Notes under the pieces: generated by a model
Told to the model about the DNA's origin: nothing
Databases searched by the model: none
Seen by the model: the letters and a program-made list of their open reading frames with translations, nothing else
Assembly (NCBI RefSeq): GCF_014638005.1
Contig: NZ_BMFG01000003.1
Span: 157,255-221,254 of the forward strand
Direction: 5' to 3'
Source: Flavobacterium orientale
GTDB lineage: Bacteria > Bacteroidota > Bacteroidia > Flavobacteriales > Flavobacteriaceae
DNA length: 64,000 nt
Program-made: the position numbers and the translations under genes
Shown: piece by piece, positions 36,802 through 46,575 of the stretch
Numbering within the stretch: the first letter of the stretch is position 1
How the letters are laid out: every line of letters begins with the position of its first letter

Positions 36802-37191
36802 ATGTTAAATGCAATTCGACATTCTAAAATAACAGTATTTGTTTGGGGTTTTATGGCTTGCTACCTGTTGAATATCAGCGTAGATGTCACCTCTTTGTTT
36901 GCCGATAACGAAAAAAAACATATTTATTATAACGAACAAGAAAGTATTATTGAGCTCGTTTTCGAAAAAGTCTTAGGCTTTGAAGATGCTATTCCTGAGA
37001 ACAACACTAACGACAACGAAAAAAATCAAACGATGAAAAAAGGGTTTGCAACAGATAAATTTGTGCTACCCTTTTTTGAAATTAAAACAAAATTGATCGT
37101 CTTTAATTCTGTTCAAAAGAATTTATATTACAGCAACAACCTTCTTCTGAAACCATTTCTAGAAATTCATTCTCCACCTCCAGAGGTTTAA
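36802..37191 (+). CDS. Uncharacterised membrane-anchored or secreted protein
   Basis: A 129-residue protein with one N-terminal hydrophobic segment (about 10-27, TVFVWGFMACYLLNISVDV). A hydrophilic Glu/Asn/Lys-rich part follows, then a C-terminus ending LEIHSPPPEV. I recall similar short proteins in other Flavobacteriaceae but know no function. It precedes, by 74 bp, the gene for a predicted outer-membrane protein, and the two may form a functional pair. The assigned ATG follows the -7 element very closely, so the start should be treated with some caution. Confidence 0.65.
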   Translation: MLNAIRHSKITVFVWGFMACYLLNISVDVTSLFADNEKKHIYYNEQESIIELVFEKVLGFEDAIPENNTNDNEKNQTMKKGFATDKFVLPFFEIKTKLIVFNSVQKNLYYSNNLLLKPFLEIHSPPPEV

Positions 37192-37204
37192 TTTAATTTA
37201 TAAA

Positions 37205-37212
37205 TACGTTTG
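37205..37212 (+). promoter_or_regulatory. -7 promoter element of the 37266 gene
   Basis: TACGTTTG matches TAnnTTTG, 53 nt upstream of the start at 37266. Confidence 0.4.
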
Positions 37213-37265
37213 TTTTCTATCTGAAGACATACAAAATCATTAGTATAAATTAAAATTAAACCATC

Positions 37266-38132
37266 ATGAATCAATTTTGTTTGAAGCAATTATTTTGCTT
37301 CCTATCGCTGCTTTTTATAAGTCAAACTTCATTTTCTCAAACCGAATTAGAAATCAATAAAACGTTGAAAGACAGTTTATATATTGATGAAGTTCAAAAC
37401 AAAACCGAAAAACCAAAAGTATTACATGCTGAACCCTTATATATCGATTTAATACGAGATTTGGGAGCTCGAAAAGGCGAAAAAGAATGGAATGTTGGGT
37501 TTGGAATAACTGACAATGATCAATATGATGAATATCTAGCTTTAGTAGAATATGAGTGGGCTCCAATAGATCGATTAGGATTGGAAGTAGAATTACCTTT
37601 TACAATTTATCCATCAAACACCAACGGAATGAGTCCGGGAAGCAAGCTAAACAGTTTAAAATTAGCGGCTCAATACTCCTTTTATGTATCAGAAAAACAT
37701 AAAACATCTTTGGCACTTGGTTACATTCAAGAATTTGAAATGAACGAATTCAACAATTATAGTAATGGGAGGTTATTTGTTGGAAATGTTTACAATCCTT
37801 TTTTTGTTGCAGCTAAACGATGGGGAAACAATTTCCACACTTTGCTTTACACGGGTCCGGCAATAATTCATCATTTTTCAGATAATTCGTCATATACCAA
37901 TTGGCAAATTAATAGTAATGTACATTATATGATTCCGGGAACACGAAATTTCATTGGTATTGAATTTAATAAAGAAGTCACAAAAACCGATTTCGATATG
38001 ACTATACGGCCTCAAATGCGGGTTGGAATTACCGAAAATTTGTTAATTGGAATTGTTACGGGAATTCCTATTAGCAGAGAAAACGAACGATTTAGTACCT
38101 TCTTTAGATTGATATATGAACCTAGTCATTAA
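37266..38132 (+). CDS. Predicted outer-membrane beta-barrel protein of unknown function
   Basis: A 288-residue protein with a Sec signal peptide (about 1-24, ISQTSFSQ). The mature start region contains HAEPLYIDLIRDLGARKGEKE, a segment I recall as strongly conserved in a Bacteroidota family without assigned function. The rest alternates amphipathic strands (WNVGFGI, LGLEVELPFTIY, LKLAAQYSFYV, RVGITENLLIGIV) consistent with a small beta-barrel. The final residue is not the aromatic usual for many barrels (it ends PSH). It lies directly after the 36802 gene on the same strand. Confidence 0.72.
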   Translation: MNQFCLKQLFCFLSLLFISQTSFSQTELEINKTLKDSLYIDEVQNKTEKPKVLHAEPLYIDLIRDLGARKGEKEWNVGFGITDNDQYDEYLALVEYEWAPIDRLGLEVELPFTIYPSNTNGMSPGSKLNSLKLAAQYSFYVSEKHKTSLALGYIQEFEMNEFNNYSNGRLFVGNVYNPFFVAAKRWGNNFHTLLYTGPAIIHHFSDNSSYTNWQINSNVHYMIPGTRNFIGIEFNKEVTKTDFDMTIRPQMRVGITENLLIGIVTGIPISRENERFSTFFRLIYEPSH

Positions 38133-38181
38133 TTTAAATAGTTGTCTTGCTGAATTATAGAATTGGTTATTAAATTTTATA

Positions 38182-38189
38182 TACCTTTG
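38182..38189 (+). promoter_or_regulatory. -7 promoter element of the CNNM/CBS gene
   Basis: TACCTTTG matches TAnnTTTG. A TTG at 38163-38165 lies 16 nt upstream, slightly short for the -33 element. Confidence 0.45.
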
Positions 38190-38229
38190 ACGCTTAATTG
38201 TACTTGATTTATTTCAAAAAAAACCTGAC

Positions 38230-39294
38230 ATGACACTGTTATTTGTTTATTTGTTTATTGCTTTGTTTACTTCTTTCATTTGTTCAATATTGGAAGCTGT
38301 TTTACTTTCTACTCCACTTTCTTTTCTCAAAGCAAAAGTTGAACAAGGTGATGCCGACGCTATAACTTTTATTAAATTAAAAGAAGATATCGACAAACCG
38401 CTTTCTGCCATTTTATCGCTTAATACTGTTGCACATACCGTAGGAGCGGCGGGAGTTGGGGCACAAGCTACGCTTGTGTTTGGTGAAGCTTATTTTGGGG
38501 TTGTTTCTGCTGTTTTAACTATTTTGATATTAGTTTTAACAGAAATTATTCCAAAAACATTAGGTGCAAATTACAGTAGAGAGTTAATGGGGATTGCGGC
38601 AAAATCTATCAATGTAATGATTTTCATTACTTATCCGTTAGTGGTTATTTCTGCTGTTTTAACTAAATTACTTTCCAGAAATGAAAAAGAATTAACCACA
38701 AGTAGAGAGGAAATTTCTGCTTTAGCCAGTATTGGTACTGAAGAAGGTATTTTTGGAGAGAAAGAAAATAAAATTATTCAGAATCTTATAAAACTTAAGG
38801 GTATAAAGATTTCTGAAATTATGACACCTCGAATTGTGGTTGTCGTAGCAAATGAGGAAATGACTTTGCAAGAATTCTTAAACAATAAAGATTTTCTTCA
38901 TTTTTCCCGAATCCCGATATACGAAGGAAATAGGGATAATATAACGGGTTATGTCTTTAGAGAACTTGTTTTTGAAAAGTTAGCTGAGGATCAATTTGAT
39001 TTAAAATTAAAAGACATCCGAAGAGATATTGTTACTTTTCCAAAGGTTACATCGTTATTTGACGCATGGGAAGAGTTGCTACATAACAAAGAGCAAATCT
39101 CATTGATTTCTGATGAATATGGTGGAATGGACGGAATTGCAACATTAGAAGACATTATTGAAACCCTTTTAGGATTTGAGATTGTTGACGAAAAAGACAA
39201 GGTGGAAGACATGCAACAATATGCAATGGAACGTTGGAAAACAAAGCAAAAGAAATATGAAATACTAAAAAATATTTCTAAAGAAGATCTATAA
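38230..39294 (+). CDS. CNNM-domain / CBS-pair membrane protein (CorC/HlyC-like)
   Basis: A 354-residue protein with an N-terminal CNNM (DUF21) transmembrane domain at about 1-160, containing four hydrophobic segments and the family motifs LNTVAHTVGAAGVG and ILVLTEIIPKTLGANY. A CBS pair covers about 195-320 (EIMTPRIVVV, DEYGGMDGIATLEDIIE). Family members are linked to magnesium or other cation transport. The C-terminal CorC_HlyC (transporter-associated) domain found in longer homologues is absent; the protein ends soon after the CBS pair. It is monocistronic with a strong terminator downstream. Confidence 0.92.
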   Translation: MTLLFVYLFIALFTSFICSILEAVLLSTPLSFLKAKVEQGDADAITFIKLKEDIDKPLSAILSLNTVAHTVGAAGVGAQATLVFGEAYFGVVSAVLTILILVLTEIIPKTLGANYSRELMGIAAKSINVMIFITYPLVVISAVLTKLLSRNEKELTTSREEISALASIGTEEGIFGEKENKIIQNLIKLKGIKISEIMTPRIVVVVANEEMTLQEFLNNKDFLHFSRIPIYEGNRDNITGYVFRELVFEKLAEDQFDLKLKDIRRDIVTFPKVTSLFDAWEELLHNKEQISLISDEYGGMDGIATLEDIIETLLGFEIVDEKDKVEDMQQYAMERWKTKQKKYEILKNISKEDL

Positions 39295-39306
39295 ATAGCA
39301 TTTTTT

Positions 39307-39338
39307 AAAAGGGTTTCAAAAAGTTGAAACCCTTTTTT
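39307..39338 (+). terminator. Rho-independent terminator after the CNNM gene
   Basis: AAAAGGGTTTCAA pairs with TTGAAACCCTTTT around a 4-nt loop, followed by a T-run. Confidence 0.88.
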
Positions 39339-39509
39339 ATTATTAATTTCAGAATTGAAAAAAAAATTTAATTCTACTTAAAAACAACACTTTACATGTC
39401 GCAGAAAGTTAATTCTAAAAAATCTTTTCATTAATAGTTTGTTAACTTGTAACAAACCTAATAGAAATTTCGTATCATTATACATACTAACATTTAACTA
39501 TTACTTATT

Positions 39510-40475
39510 ATGATTACTTATGTATTTATTGTTTTAGCCGTATTTCTTTTACTGGCCTCTTTTTTTACAGTTAAGCAACAATCAGCTGCTGTAATTGAGC
39601 GATTTGGAAAATACAGTAGCACCAGGCAATCCGGTTTACAATTAAAAATTCCTGTGATTGACCGAGTTGCAGGCAGATTAAACCTTAGAATTCAACAACT
39701 TGATGTTATCATCGAAACGAAAACCAAAGACAACGTGTTCGTAAAAATGAAAGTTTCTGTTCAGTTTAAAGTAATTCAGGAGAAAGTTTATGAGGCCTTT
39801 TATAAATTGGAATATCCTCACGATCAGATTACATCTTATGTATTTGACGTGGTTCGTGCAGAGGTGCCAAAACTAAAATTAGACGATGTTTTTGAGCGTA
39901 AAGATGATATTGCTGTTGCTGTTAAGCGTGAGTTAAACGAAGCAATGACCACTTATGGTTATGATATTATCAACACGTTAATTACGGATATTGATCCGGA
40001 TATTCAAGTGAAAAACGCGATGAACCGAATTAACGCTGCTGATCGTGAAAAAACAGCAGCAGAATATGAAGCAGAAGCCGGAAGAATCAGAATTGTAGCC
40101 AAAGCAAAAGCGGAAGCAGAAAGCAAAAGACTTCAAGGTCAAGGTATTGCTGACCAAAGAAGAGAAATTGCAAGAGGTTTGGTGGAAAGTGTTGATGTAT
40201 TGAATAAAGTGGGTATTAATTCTCAAGAAGCTTCGGCATTGATTGTTGTAACACAACATTATGACACATTACAAGCTATTGGAGCCGATGCAAATTCAAA
40301 TTTAATCTTATTGCCAAATTCACCTCAAGCAGGGAGTGAAATGTTAAATAACATGGTGGCAAGTTTCACAGCAAGTAACCAAGTTGGTGAAGCTATGAAA
40401 AAAGCTAACAGTACAAAACGAGTTCCGAAAGCCAATTCTAAAGATGAATTTGGAACAACCGAAGAAAACGAATAA
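39510..40475 (+). CDS. SPFH-domain (stomatin/QmcA-like) membrane protein
   Basis: A 321-residue stomatin/prohibitin-family protein. A single N-terminal transmembrane helix (about 2-20) is followed by the SPFH domain at about 22-190 (QQSAAVIERFGKY, IQQLDVIIETKTKDNVFV). A helical coiled coil at about 175-230 is rich in Ala and Glu (AEYEAEAGRIRIVAKAKAEAES). The C-terminal part ends acidic. Family members form large ring-like membrane microdomain scaffolds and often partner with FtsH or NfeD; no NfeD gene is adjacent here. It is transcribed alone and ends at a terminator. Confidence 0.93.
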   Translation: MITYVFIVLAVFLLLASFFTVKQQSAAVIERFGKYSSTRQSGLQLKIPVIDRVAGRLNLRIQQLDVIIETKTKDNVFVKMKVSVQFKVIQEKVYEAFYKLEYPHDQITSYVFDVVRAEVPKLKLDDVFERKDDIAVAVKRELNEAMTTYGYDIINTLITDIDPDIQVKNAMNRINAADREKTAAEYEAEAGRIRIVAKAKAEAESKRLQGQGIADQRREIARGLVESVDVLNKVGINSQEASALIVVTQHYDTLQAIGADANSNLILLPNSPQAGSEMLNNMVASFTASNQVGEAMKKANSTKRVPKANSKDEFGTTEENE

Positions 40476-40478
40476 CTA

Positions 40479-40508
40479 AAAAGGGCCGAAAGGTCCTTTT
40501 TTTTTTTC
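40479..40508 (+). terminator. Rho-independent terminator after the SPFH gene
   Basis: AAAAGGGCC pairs with GGTCCTTTT (one G-U) around a GAAA tetraloop, followed by more than ten T. Confidence 0.9.
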
Positions 40509-40673
40509 AAAATCTAAAAAACGAAATAAATTAGTTGTAAGGGCATTTCTTTGAGTAAAACATAAAATCATATTACCGTTTTTTTTTGGCGAATTTAAAC
40601 AAATCTTACAGTGTCACTTTTGATAATAAATAATTATCGTTTTGCGTTTTATTATACAAAATAACAATAATAG

Positions 40674-40700
40674 AAAAGCCCGACGCAAATCGGGCTTTTT
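40674..40700. terminator. Rho-independent terminator of glnS
   Basis: AAAAGCCCGA pairs with TCGGGCTTTT around a 6-nt loop, 28 bp downstream of the glnS stop on the minus strand. It is T-rich on both strands, so it may also act on + strand readthrough. Confidence 0.85.
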
Positions 40701-40727
40701 CATTTGATATTTCTATAGTTGTTGGTT

Positions 40728-42410
40728 TTACTCTTTTGCTTCAATTTTTGCCCAAGAATCTCTAAGACCAACTGTTTTGTTAAAAACTAATTTTTGAGCA
40801 GTAGAATCTTTGTCAACACAATAATAACCCAAACGTTGAAATTGGTATTTATCTTCCGGATTTGAAGATTGCAAACTTGGTTCAACATATCCTGTTATAA
40901 TTTGCAAAGAATTTGGATTGATGTATTCTTTAAAATCTACATCTTTATCTCCATCAGGATTTTCGTGAGTGAATAATCGATCATAAACTCTTACTTCCGC
41001 TTCAACAGCATGAGGAATTGACACCCAATGAATGGTTCCTTTTACTTTTCGTTGACTGGCTTCGGTACCACTTCCTGATTTAGAATCTACATCGTATGTT
41101 GCATGGATTTCAGTAATTATTCCGTCTGCATCTTTTATAACTTTCTCACCCTTAATTATATACGCATTTTTAAGTCGAACTTCTGTTCCTAAAGTCAGTC
41201 GAAAGAACTTCTTGTTTGCTTCTTCTTGAAAATCCTCTCTTTCAATATATAATTCTTTAGAAAAAGGCACTTTTCTATACGTCATCACCTCTTCTTCCGG
41301 GTTATTTTCTGCTTCTAACCATTCTTCCTTTGCGTCGGGATAGTTTGTAATTACCAATTTCACCGCATTTAAAACCGCCATAACTCTTGGCGTTGTTTTG
41401 TTTAAATCTTCACGAACACAAAATTCTAGTAGCGAGACATCAATTAAGTTGGTTCGTTTTGCGATTCCAATTGTTTTAGCAAAATTTCTTATTGAAGCTG
41501 GCGTATAACCTCTTCTTCGCATTCCCGAAATAGTACTCATTCTAGGATCATCCCAAGAAGTAACATGACCTTCTTGAACCAATTGCATTAATTTTCTTTT
41601 ACTAACAACAGTGTGCGAAAGATTTCGTCGGGCAAATTCTCTTTGTTTTGGTCGGGTTTTAGTAACATCATAAATTTGATCTAAAAACCAATCATATAAT
41701 TCTCTGTGAGGTAAAAACTCAAGCGTACAAAGAGAATGTGAAATTCCCTCAATATAATCACTTTCGCCGTGAGCCCAATCATACATTGGATAAATGCACC
41801 AAGCATCACCGGTTCTATGGTGGTGTTTATGTAAAATGCGATACATGATTGGATCACGCATTAACATATTTGTGGCACTCATATTTATTTTTGCTCGCAA
41901 CACGTGAGTTCCTTCAGGAAAATCACCATTTTTCATTTTTTCAAACAGTTCAAGATTCTCTTCAACTGAACGATTTCTGAAAGGACTATCGGTTCCCACT
42001 TGTGTTGGTGTGCCTTTTTGTTTTGCCATATCTTCAGAAGATTGACTATCTATATAGGCCTTTCCGTTTTTGATAAAAATTACAGCCCAATCATATAATT
42101 GTTGAAAATAATCGGAAGCATATCGTTCTTCAGCCCATTGAAAGCCCAACCATGACACATCTTTTTTAATAGCGTCAACAAATTCTTGCTCTTCTTTGGC
42201 CGGATTTGTATCGTCAAATCTAAGATTTACAGGTGCTTGATAATCTAATCCCAATCCGAAATTTAAACAAATTGCACTGGCGTGACCCACGTGTAAATAT
42301 CCGTTTGGTTCCGGTGGAAAACGAAAACGCAAATTTGATTTAGGAAAACCATTTCTTAAATCTTCTTCAATTATTTGCTCAATAAAATTTAATGATTTCT
42401 CTTCTGACAT
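40728..42410 (-). CDS. glnS: Glutaminyl-tRNA synthetase
   Basis: A 560-residue class I synthetase charging tRNA-Gln. The HIGH motif is HVGH at 40-43 within PPEPNGYLHVGH, and the KMSKS loop is VVSKRKL at 268-274. The C-terminal anticodon-binding beta-barrels (about 340-555) are complete. Presence of both gltX and glnS in this window agrees with direct charging of tRNA-Gln rather than only the amidotransferase route. A -7 element lies upstream on the minus strand. Confidence 0.97.
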   Translation of the reverse strand: MSEEKSLNFIEQIIEEDLRNGFPKSNLRFRFPPEPNGYLHVGHASAICLNFGLGLDYQAPVNLRFDDTNPAKEEQEFVDAIKKDVSWLGFQWAEERYASDYFQQLYDWAVIFIKNGKAYIDSQSSEDMAKQKGTPTQVGTDSPFRNRSVEENLELFEKMKNGDFPEGTHVLRAKINMSATNMLMRDPIMYRILHKHHHRTGDAWCIYPMYDWAHGESDYIEGISHSLCTLEFLPHRELYDWFLDQIYDVTKTRPKQREFARRNLSHTVVSKRKLMQLVQEGHVTSWDDPRMSTISGMRRRGYTPASIRNFAKTIGIAKRTNLIDVSLLEFCVREDLNKTTPRVMAVLNAVKLVITNYPDAKEEWLEAENNPEEEVMTYRKVPFSKELYIEREDFQEEANKKFFRLTLGTEVRLKNAYIIKGEKVIKDADGIITEIHATYDVDSKSGSGTEASQRKVKGTIHWVSIPHAVEAEVRVYDRLFTHENPDGDKDVDFKEYINPNSLQIITGYVEPSLQSSNPEDKYQFQRLGYYCVDKDSTAQKLVFNKTVGLRDSWAKIEAKE

Positions 42411-42427
42411 AGTTCAATTTTGAAGCA

Positions 42428-42435
42428 CAAAAATA
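42428..42435 (-). promoter_or_regulatory. -7 promoter element of glnS
   Basis: Minus strand reads TATTTTTG, matching TAnnTTTG, 18 nt upstream of the glnS start. Confidence 0.45.
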
Positions 42436-42840
42436 CACAAATTCAAGTTAACCTACTATATTGTGTTACAAAATAAAAACATCGATGAAATGCAATAATA
42501 CACGTTCAAAAACACAGCCATAAAGTATTTACTTACAATAACATGTGTTAAATGTTACGGTTTACCGCATATTTTCATAAAAAAACGCATTTTTTTAATC
42601 TTACGTATATAACATTTAAAAGAAATATTTATCTTCGACTAGGAATTATACAACCAGTAGTAACTATTGGCTTTTATAATACTATTTCATAAAAATAATT
42701 TCAGTGAGCAAAGCAAACTGAAAACCTTAAATCAACTATTCTCGTAATAGGATTTAAAGTGTAGTAGAAATTAGTATTTAATTTGAATGTATTTTGGATG
42801 CTTTTAGGGGTAGAAGCAAACAAATATAAGCTAGTGTTAT
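42436..42840. other. Intergenic region upstream of the adhesin locus
   Basis: About 400 bp of AT-rich spacer between divergent glnS and the adhesin operon. I see no gene, repeat or convincing two-part promoter. A weak TATCTTCG (one off TAnnTTTG) occurs near 42630, which would leave an untranslated leader of about 200 nt. Confidence 0.45.
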
Positions 42841-45800
42841 ATGTATAATTATACCCCAAAGAAAAGCTATTTGCTGCTCACCTTGCTGACAACATTGTTT
42901 GTCAACACGGTTGCCTCACAAATAGTGATTGGCACACCTACCTTAGGCTTCTCACAAGCCTGTGCTTCTTCGGGTTTTAATACTTACAACGTTTCCTTTA
43001 CTTTTTTTCCGGTTGCAAATCTACAAGCAGGTAATACATTCATTATTGAAATGTCTGATCCTACAGGGAATTTTGCTGGAGCTACTACAGTTAAAACATT
43101 AACAAGCACAACATCTCCGGTCAATACAAATTTTCAATTACCAACAAATACTGCGGGCGAAGGTTATAGACTTCGAGTACGAAGTACGGCTCCTGTAGCA
43201 ACTAGTCCGTCAAGTGTAAGTTTCCCTGCCTATTATGCTATCCATAACCAACCTTTTTCAATAAACAACAATTCGGGTTCAATAACTGTTTGCGAGGGTT
43301 CCACATTCAATTTGCAAATTGATTCAGATGGAACGCCAGCATCACCATTGTTTTATCCTGGTTTAAATTATAAATGGTATAGAAATTTTGCAGAGATTAT
43401 TGGTCAAACCGGACCTTCAATACCTGTAACACAATCCGGAAATTATTATGTAATTGTTGACTACGGAAGTTGTATTATGAATTCCTATTCAAATATTGTT
43501 GCAGTAAATATTATTTCAGGTTTTGAGTTAACTATAAACACAACTGATTCTTCCGATTTTATATGTGAAGGTTCGTCAAAAACATTGGTTTCTTCGCATC
43601 AAGACACCTCATTCAATTATCAATGGTATCGAAATAATGTAGCGATAAGCGGAGCAAATGCAGCAACCTATAATGCCACTTTGGAAGGAACTTACAAATT
43701 AATAATTACCGTTGGTTCTTGTGTTTTTGAATCAAATACTTTTTTCTTGGAACTTATCGATTTGCAAGTAAGTTTAAATACAACTGCTGTTGAAATTTTA
43801 ATTCCGGGAACAACGCTTCAAATAAACGGAATTACAAATGCCATAAATCCAACATTTCAATGGAAGAAAAATGGCGTTAACATTCCTGGTGCTACTTCCA
43901 TAAATTATACAGCTAATGATGCCGGAATCTATTCATTAACCGTTACAGAAACGCAAGGTTGCTCGTTAACAACAACCGTTTCCGTGGAAGTCATTTTTCC
44001 AAACAGCTTTGAAGTTGTAATTGCAAGTGCCGGAGATTATCAACAATGTATCAGCACTGAAATTTTATTAAATATTGTTCAGTTTGATGCCTTTACAAAC
44101 AACGGCGTGGTTAGTTTGTTAAACAACAATTATGGTTATTCTTATCAATGGTTTAAAAACAATCAGCCAATTTCAGGAGCTACAGCTACAACTTTAACCG
44201 TTAATCAAACTACGGGTAACGGAACCTATCATTTAGTGACTACAATTCCGGGTATTGCAACTCCAGTGACATCCAACTCAATCATAATTTCATTAGGCGG
44301 TTCAAATCCGGCTGTAATAACCCAAACAGGAGCCTATTGTAACTCAACAACAACGGTTACTTTCAACAGTAATTATACCGGAACTCAATATACCTATCAA
44401 TGGTACAGAAACGGTAATCCGATTAGTGGAGCAACATCGGCAAGTTATGCTACCAATCAAGAAGGAAATTATTATGTAATTGTAACAAATGGTGGTTGTC
44501 CGTTAACATCAAATACTATTTTAGTAAGTTCCACTTCGGGAACAATCACCATCAACAATCCGGCATTTGATATTATATTACCCGGTGAAGAAAAGATATT
44601 GACCACAACCACCTCTTTATCACAACCAACTTATCAGTGGTATAGAAACAACATTTTAATTTCAGGAGCCACTTCAAGTTCATATACTGCAACTTTAGAT
44701 GGAATTTACAAAGTAGTTGCAACCCAAGGAACGGGATGTGCTCTTCAAGCAGAAGCATCAGTTACTTTAGGTTATCCCGATAGTTTTAATTTGACCATTA
44801 ATGTTGCTGCTGGTTATCAAAACTGTGTGAGTACCACAACATCATTGGCTATTAACTCATTTGTGGCTCAAACATCTCAAGGAAACAGCAACGTGAATCC
44901 TGCAAATCCAAACTATTCGTATCAATGGTTATTTAATGGTGTTGCGATTCCTGGTGCTACTTCAATAACATACCCTATCACAAATGCATCACAAAACGGA
45001 ACGTATCAATTAACCGTTAACTTACCCAATTTTGGAACCATAAGTTCTAATAATGTTGCTGTTGCATTAGCAATAACTGCTCCTGTTGTAACTGTTCAAG
45101 GTAGTTTATGTGGTGGAAACAGTGTGCAATTAATCAGTTCCGAAACAAACGCTATTTACAGTTATAATTGGTACAAAAACGGAGTAATTATTGCTGGAGC
45201 CAATCAACCAACTTATACGACATTCGAAACCGGTGCTTATCATTTAGTGCTTTCTCAAAGTTCTTGTTCGGCTTCTTCCAACAGCGTTTTTATAGAAGAG
45301 TCAAGTATAACCGCAACATTAAATGTTTCTTCAACTGAAGTTATAATTCCGGGTCAAACCAGAACATTAACGGTAACTACAAATGCGATAAATCCAACAT
45401 TTCAATGGTATAGAAACAACATTATAATTAACGGAGCAACTGCGAGTACTTATGTAGCATCACAATTTGGGACCTATAAAGTTGTTGTCACTCAAAGTCA
45501 AGATTGTGTGGCCACACAAGAAGCCATTGTTAATTTAATTTATCCTGATAGTTTTACTGTCACAATAGCTCCCAACTCCAATTATTCAGCTTGTTTTAGT
45601 GATCAAACCGTTTTGAACATTACCTCTTTTGATGCTTTAACCACTTTGGGAACTATTTCAATTTTGAATAATGATTACGGATACATTTATCAATGGTATA
45701 AAAACGGAATATTGGTTGTTTCTTCCAATCAAAATACATTACCCATCACATCATTAACTGAAAATGGTGTTTATGAATTACGCATTGTAATTCCTGAATT

Positions 45801-46575
45801 CAACCTTGTTATTTCAAATACTGTAACTATTACACTTGGACTTCCAATGACCATAGAAATCACTCCTGAATTTACAGCAATATGTGAAAATGGAGGAAGT
45901 ACTTTACTATTTTCAAATGTTACTGACTCCAATTATGTATATCGTTGGTATTCGATAGCCTTAGACCAACAAATTGGAAATCAATCGCAAATTACTATTT
46001 CTGAAGCAGGCGATTATTATTTAGAAGTAGAATATAATGGTTGTGTTTATCTCTCAAACACAGTTACCATTCAAGCTATTGATGAAACATTTATAACAAT
46101 TAGTGAAGGAGATGCTTTTGAATTATTTGAAGGAGCTTCAGTTGTGGTTTATGCAACAGGTGGTGATTCCTATCAATGGTTTTTAGGAACTGAAATGGTT
46201 GGAGTGGGTTCAAGTTATACTGTGGTTCAACCGGGAATTTATACCCTAAAAGCTATGATTGGAAATTGTGAAATTGTAAAAACATTTGTAGTAACACTAA
46301 AAGAAAACAACAGTTTTGTGATTCCGAATTTTGTGTCCATAAACAACGATGGTCGCAACGATTATTGGGAAATTCCGGAAAAATATACCAACAAAGAAGA
46401 TGTGGAAGTAATCATTTATTCTTCTGCAGGGAAAGTGCTTTTCAGAGCGAGAAACTATCAAAATAACTGGCCAAACGAAAACTATAGTTTAGTTAAAACA
46501 GACCCTGTTGTTTATTATACGATTTCTGAAAATGATGAAATAACTAAAAAAGGCTCTATAACAATTATAGAATAA
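42841..46575 (+). CDS. Ig-like repeat surface protein with T9SS type B sorting domain
   Basis: A 1244-residue secreted protein. The signal peptide covers about 1-26 (LFVNTVAS). A unique N-domain (about 27-150) is followed by about twelve Ig-like repeats of 85-110 residues. Each has a core such as YQWYRNN and a turn such as ISGATSSSY, and ends in a paired-cysteine strand. Longer super-repeats begin YPDSF. The C-terminus (about 1159-1244; VIPNFVSINNDGRNDYW, ending KKGSITIIE) matches the gliding-motility-associated / type B T9SS sorting domain, so the protein should cross the outer membrane by T9SS and remain on or leave the surface. It is the first gene of the adhesin operon and overlaps the next start by one base. 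Confidence 0.87.
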   Translation: MYNYTPKKSYLLLTLLTTLFVNTVASQIVIGTPTLGFSQACASSGFNTYNVSFTFFPVANLQAGNTFIIEMSDPTGNFAGATTVKTLTSTTSPVNTNFQLPTNTAGEGYRLRVRSTAPVATSPSSVSFPAYYAIHNQPFSINNNSGSITVCEGSTFNLQIDSDGTPASPLFYPGLNYKWYRNFAEIIGQTGPSIPVTQSGNYYVIVDYGSCIMNSYSNIVAVNIISGFELTINTTDSSDFICEGSSKTLVSSHQDTSFNYQWYRNNVAISGANAATYNATLEGTYKLIITVGSCVFESNTFFLELIDLQVSLNTTAVEILIPGTTLQINGITNAINPTFQWKKNGVNIPGATSINYTANDAGIYSLTVTETQGCSLTTTVSVEVIFPNSFEVVIASAGDYQQCISTEILLNIVQFDAFTNNGVVSLLNNNYGYSYQWFKNNQPISGATATTLTVNQTTGNGTYHLVTTIPGIATPVTSNSIIISLGGSNPAVITQTGAYCNSTTTVTFNSNYTGTQYTYQWYRNGNPISGATSASYATNQEGNYYVIVTNGGCPLTSNTILVSSTSGTITINNPAFDIILPGEEKILTTTTSLSQPTYQWYRNNILISGATSSSYTATLDGIYKVVATQGTGCALQAEASVTLGYPDSFNLTINVAAGYQNCVSTTTSLAINSFVAQTSQGNSNVNPANPNYSYQWLFNGVAIPGATSITYPITNASQNGTYQLTVNLPNFGTISSNNVAVALAITAPVVTVQGSLCGGNSVQLISSETNAIYSYNWYKNGVIIAGANQPTYTTFETGAYHLVLSQSSCSASSNSVFIEESSITATLNVSSTEVIIPGQTRTLTVTTNAINPTFQWYRNNIIINGATASTYVASQFGTYKVVVTQSQDCVATQEAIVNLIYPDSFTVTIAPNSNYSACFSDQTVLNITSFDALTTLGTISILNNDYGYIYQWYKNGILVVSSNQNTLPITSLTENGVYELRIVIPEFNLVISNTVTITLGLPMTIEITPEFTAICENGGSTLLFSNVTDSNYVYRWYSIALDQQIGNQSQITISEAGDYYLEVEYNGCVYLSNTVTIQAIDETFITISEGDAFELFEGASVVVYATGGDSYQWFLGTEMVGVGSSYTVVQPGIYTLKAMIGNCEIVKTFVVTLKENNSFVIPNFVSINNDGRNDYWEIPEKYTNKEDVEVIIYSSAGKVLFRARNYQNNWPNENYSLVKTDPVVYYTISENDEITKKGSITIIE

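Noticed and set aside
42841..46575. Frameshift or truncation of a larger adhesin joined to the giant gene
   Set aside because: It has its own signal peptide and a complete type B C-terminal domain, so it is a separate full-length protein.
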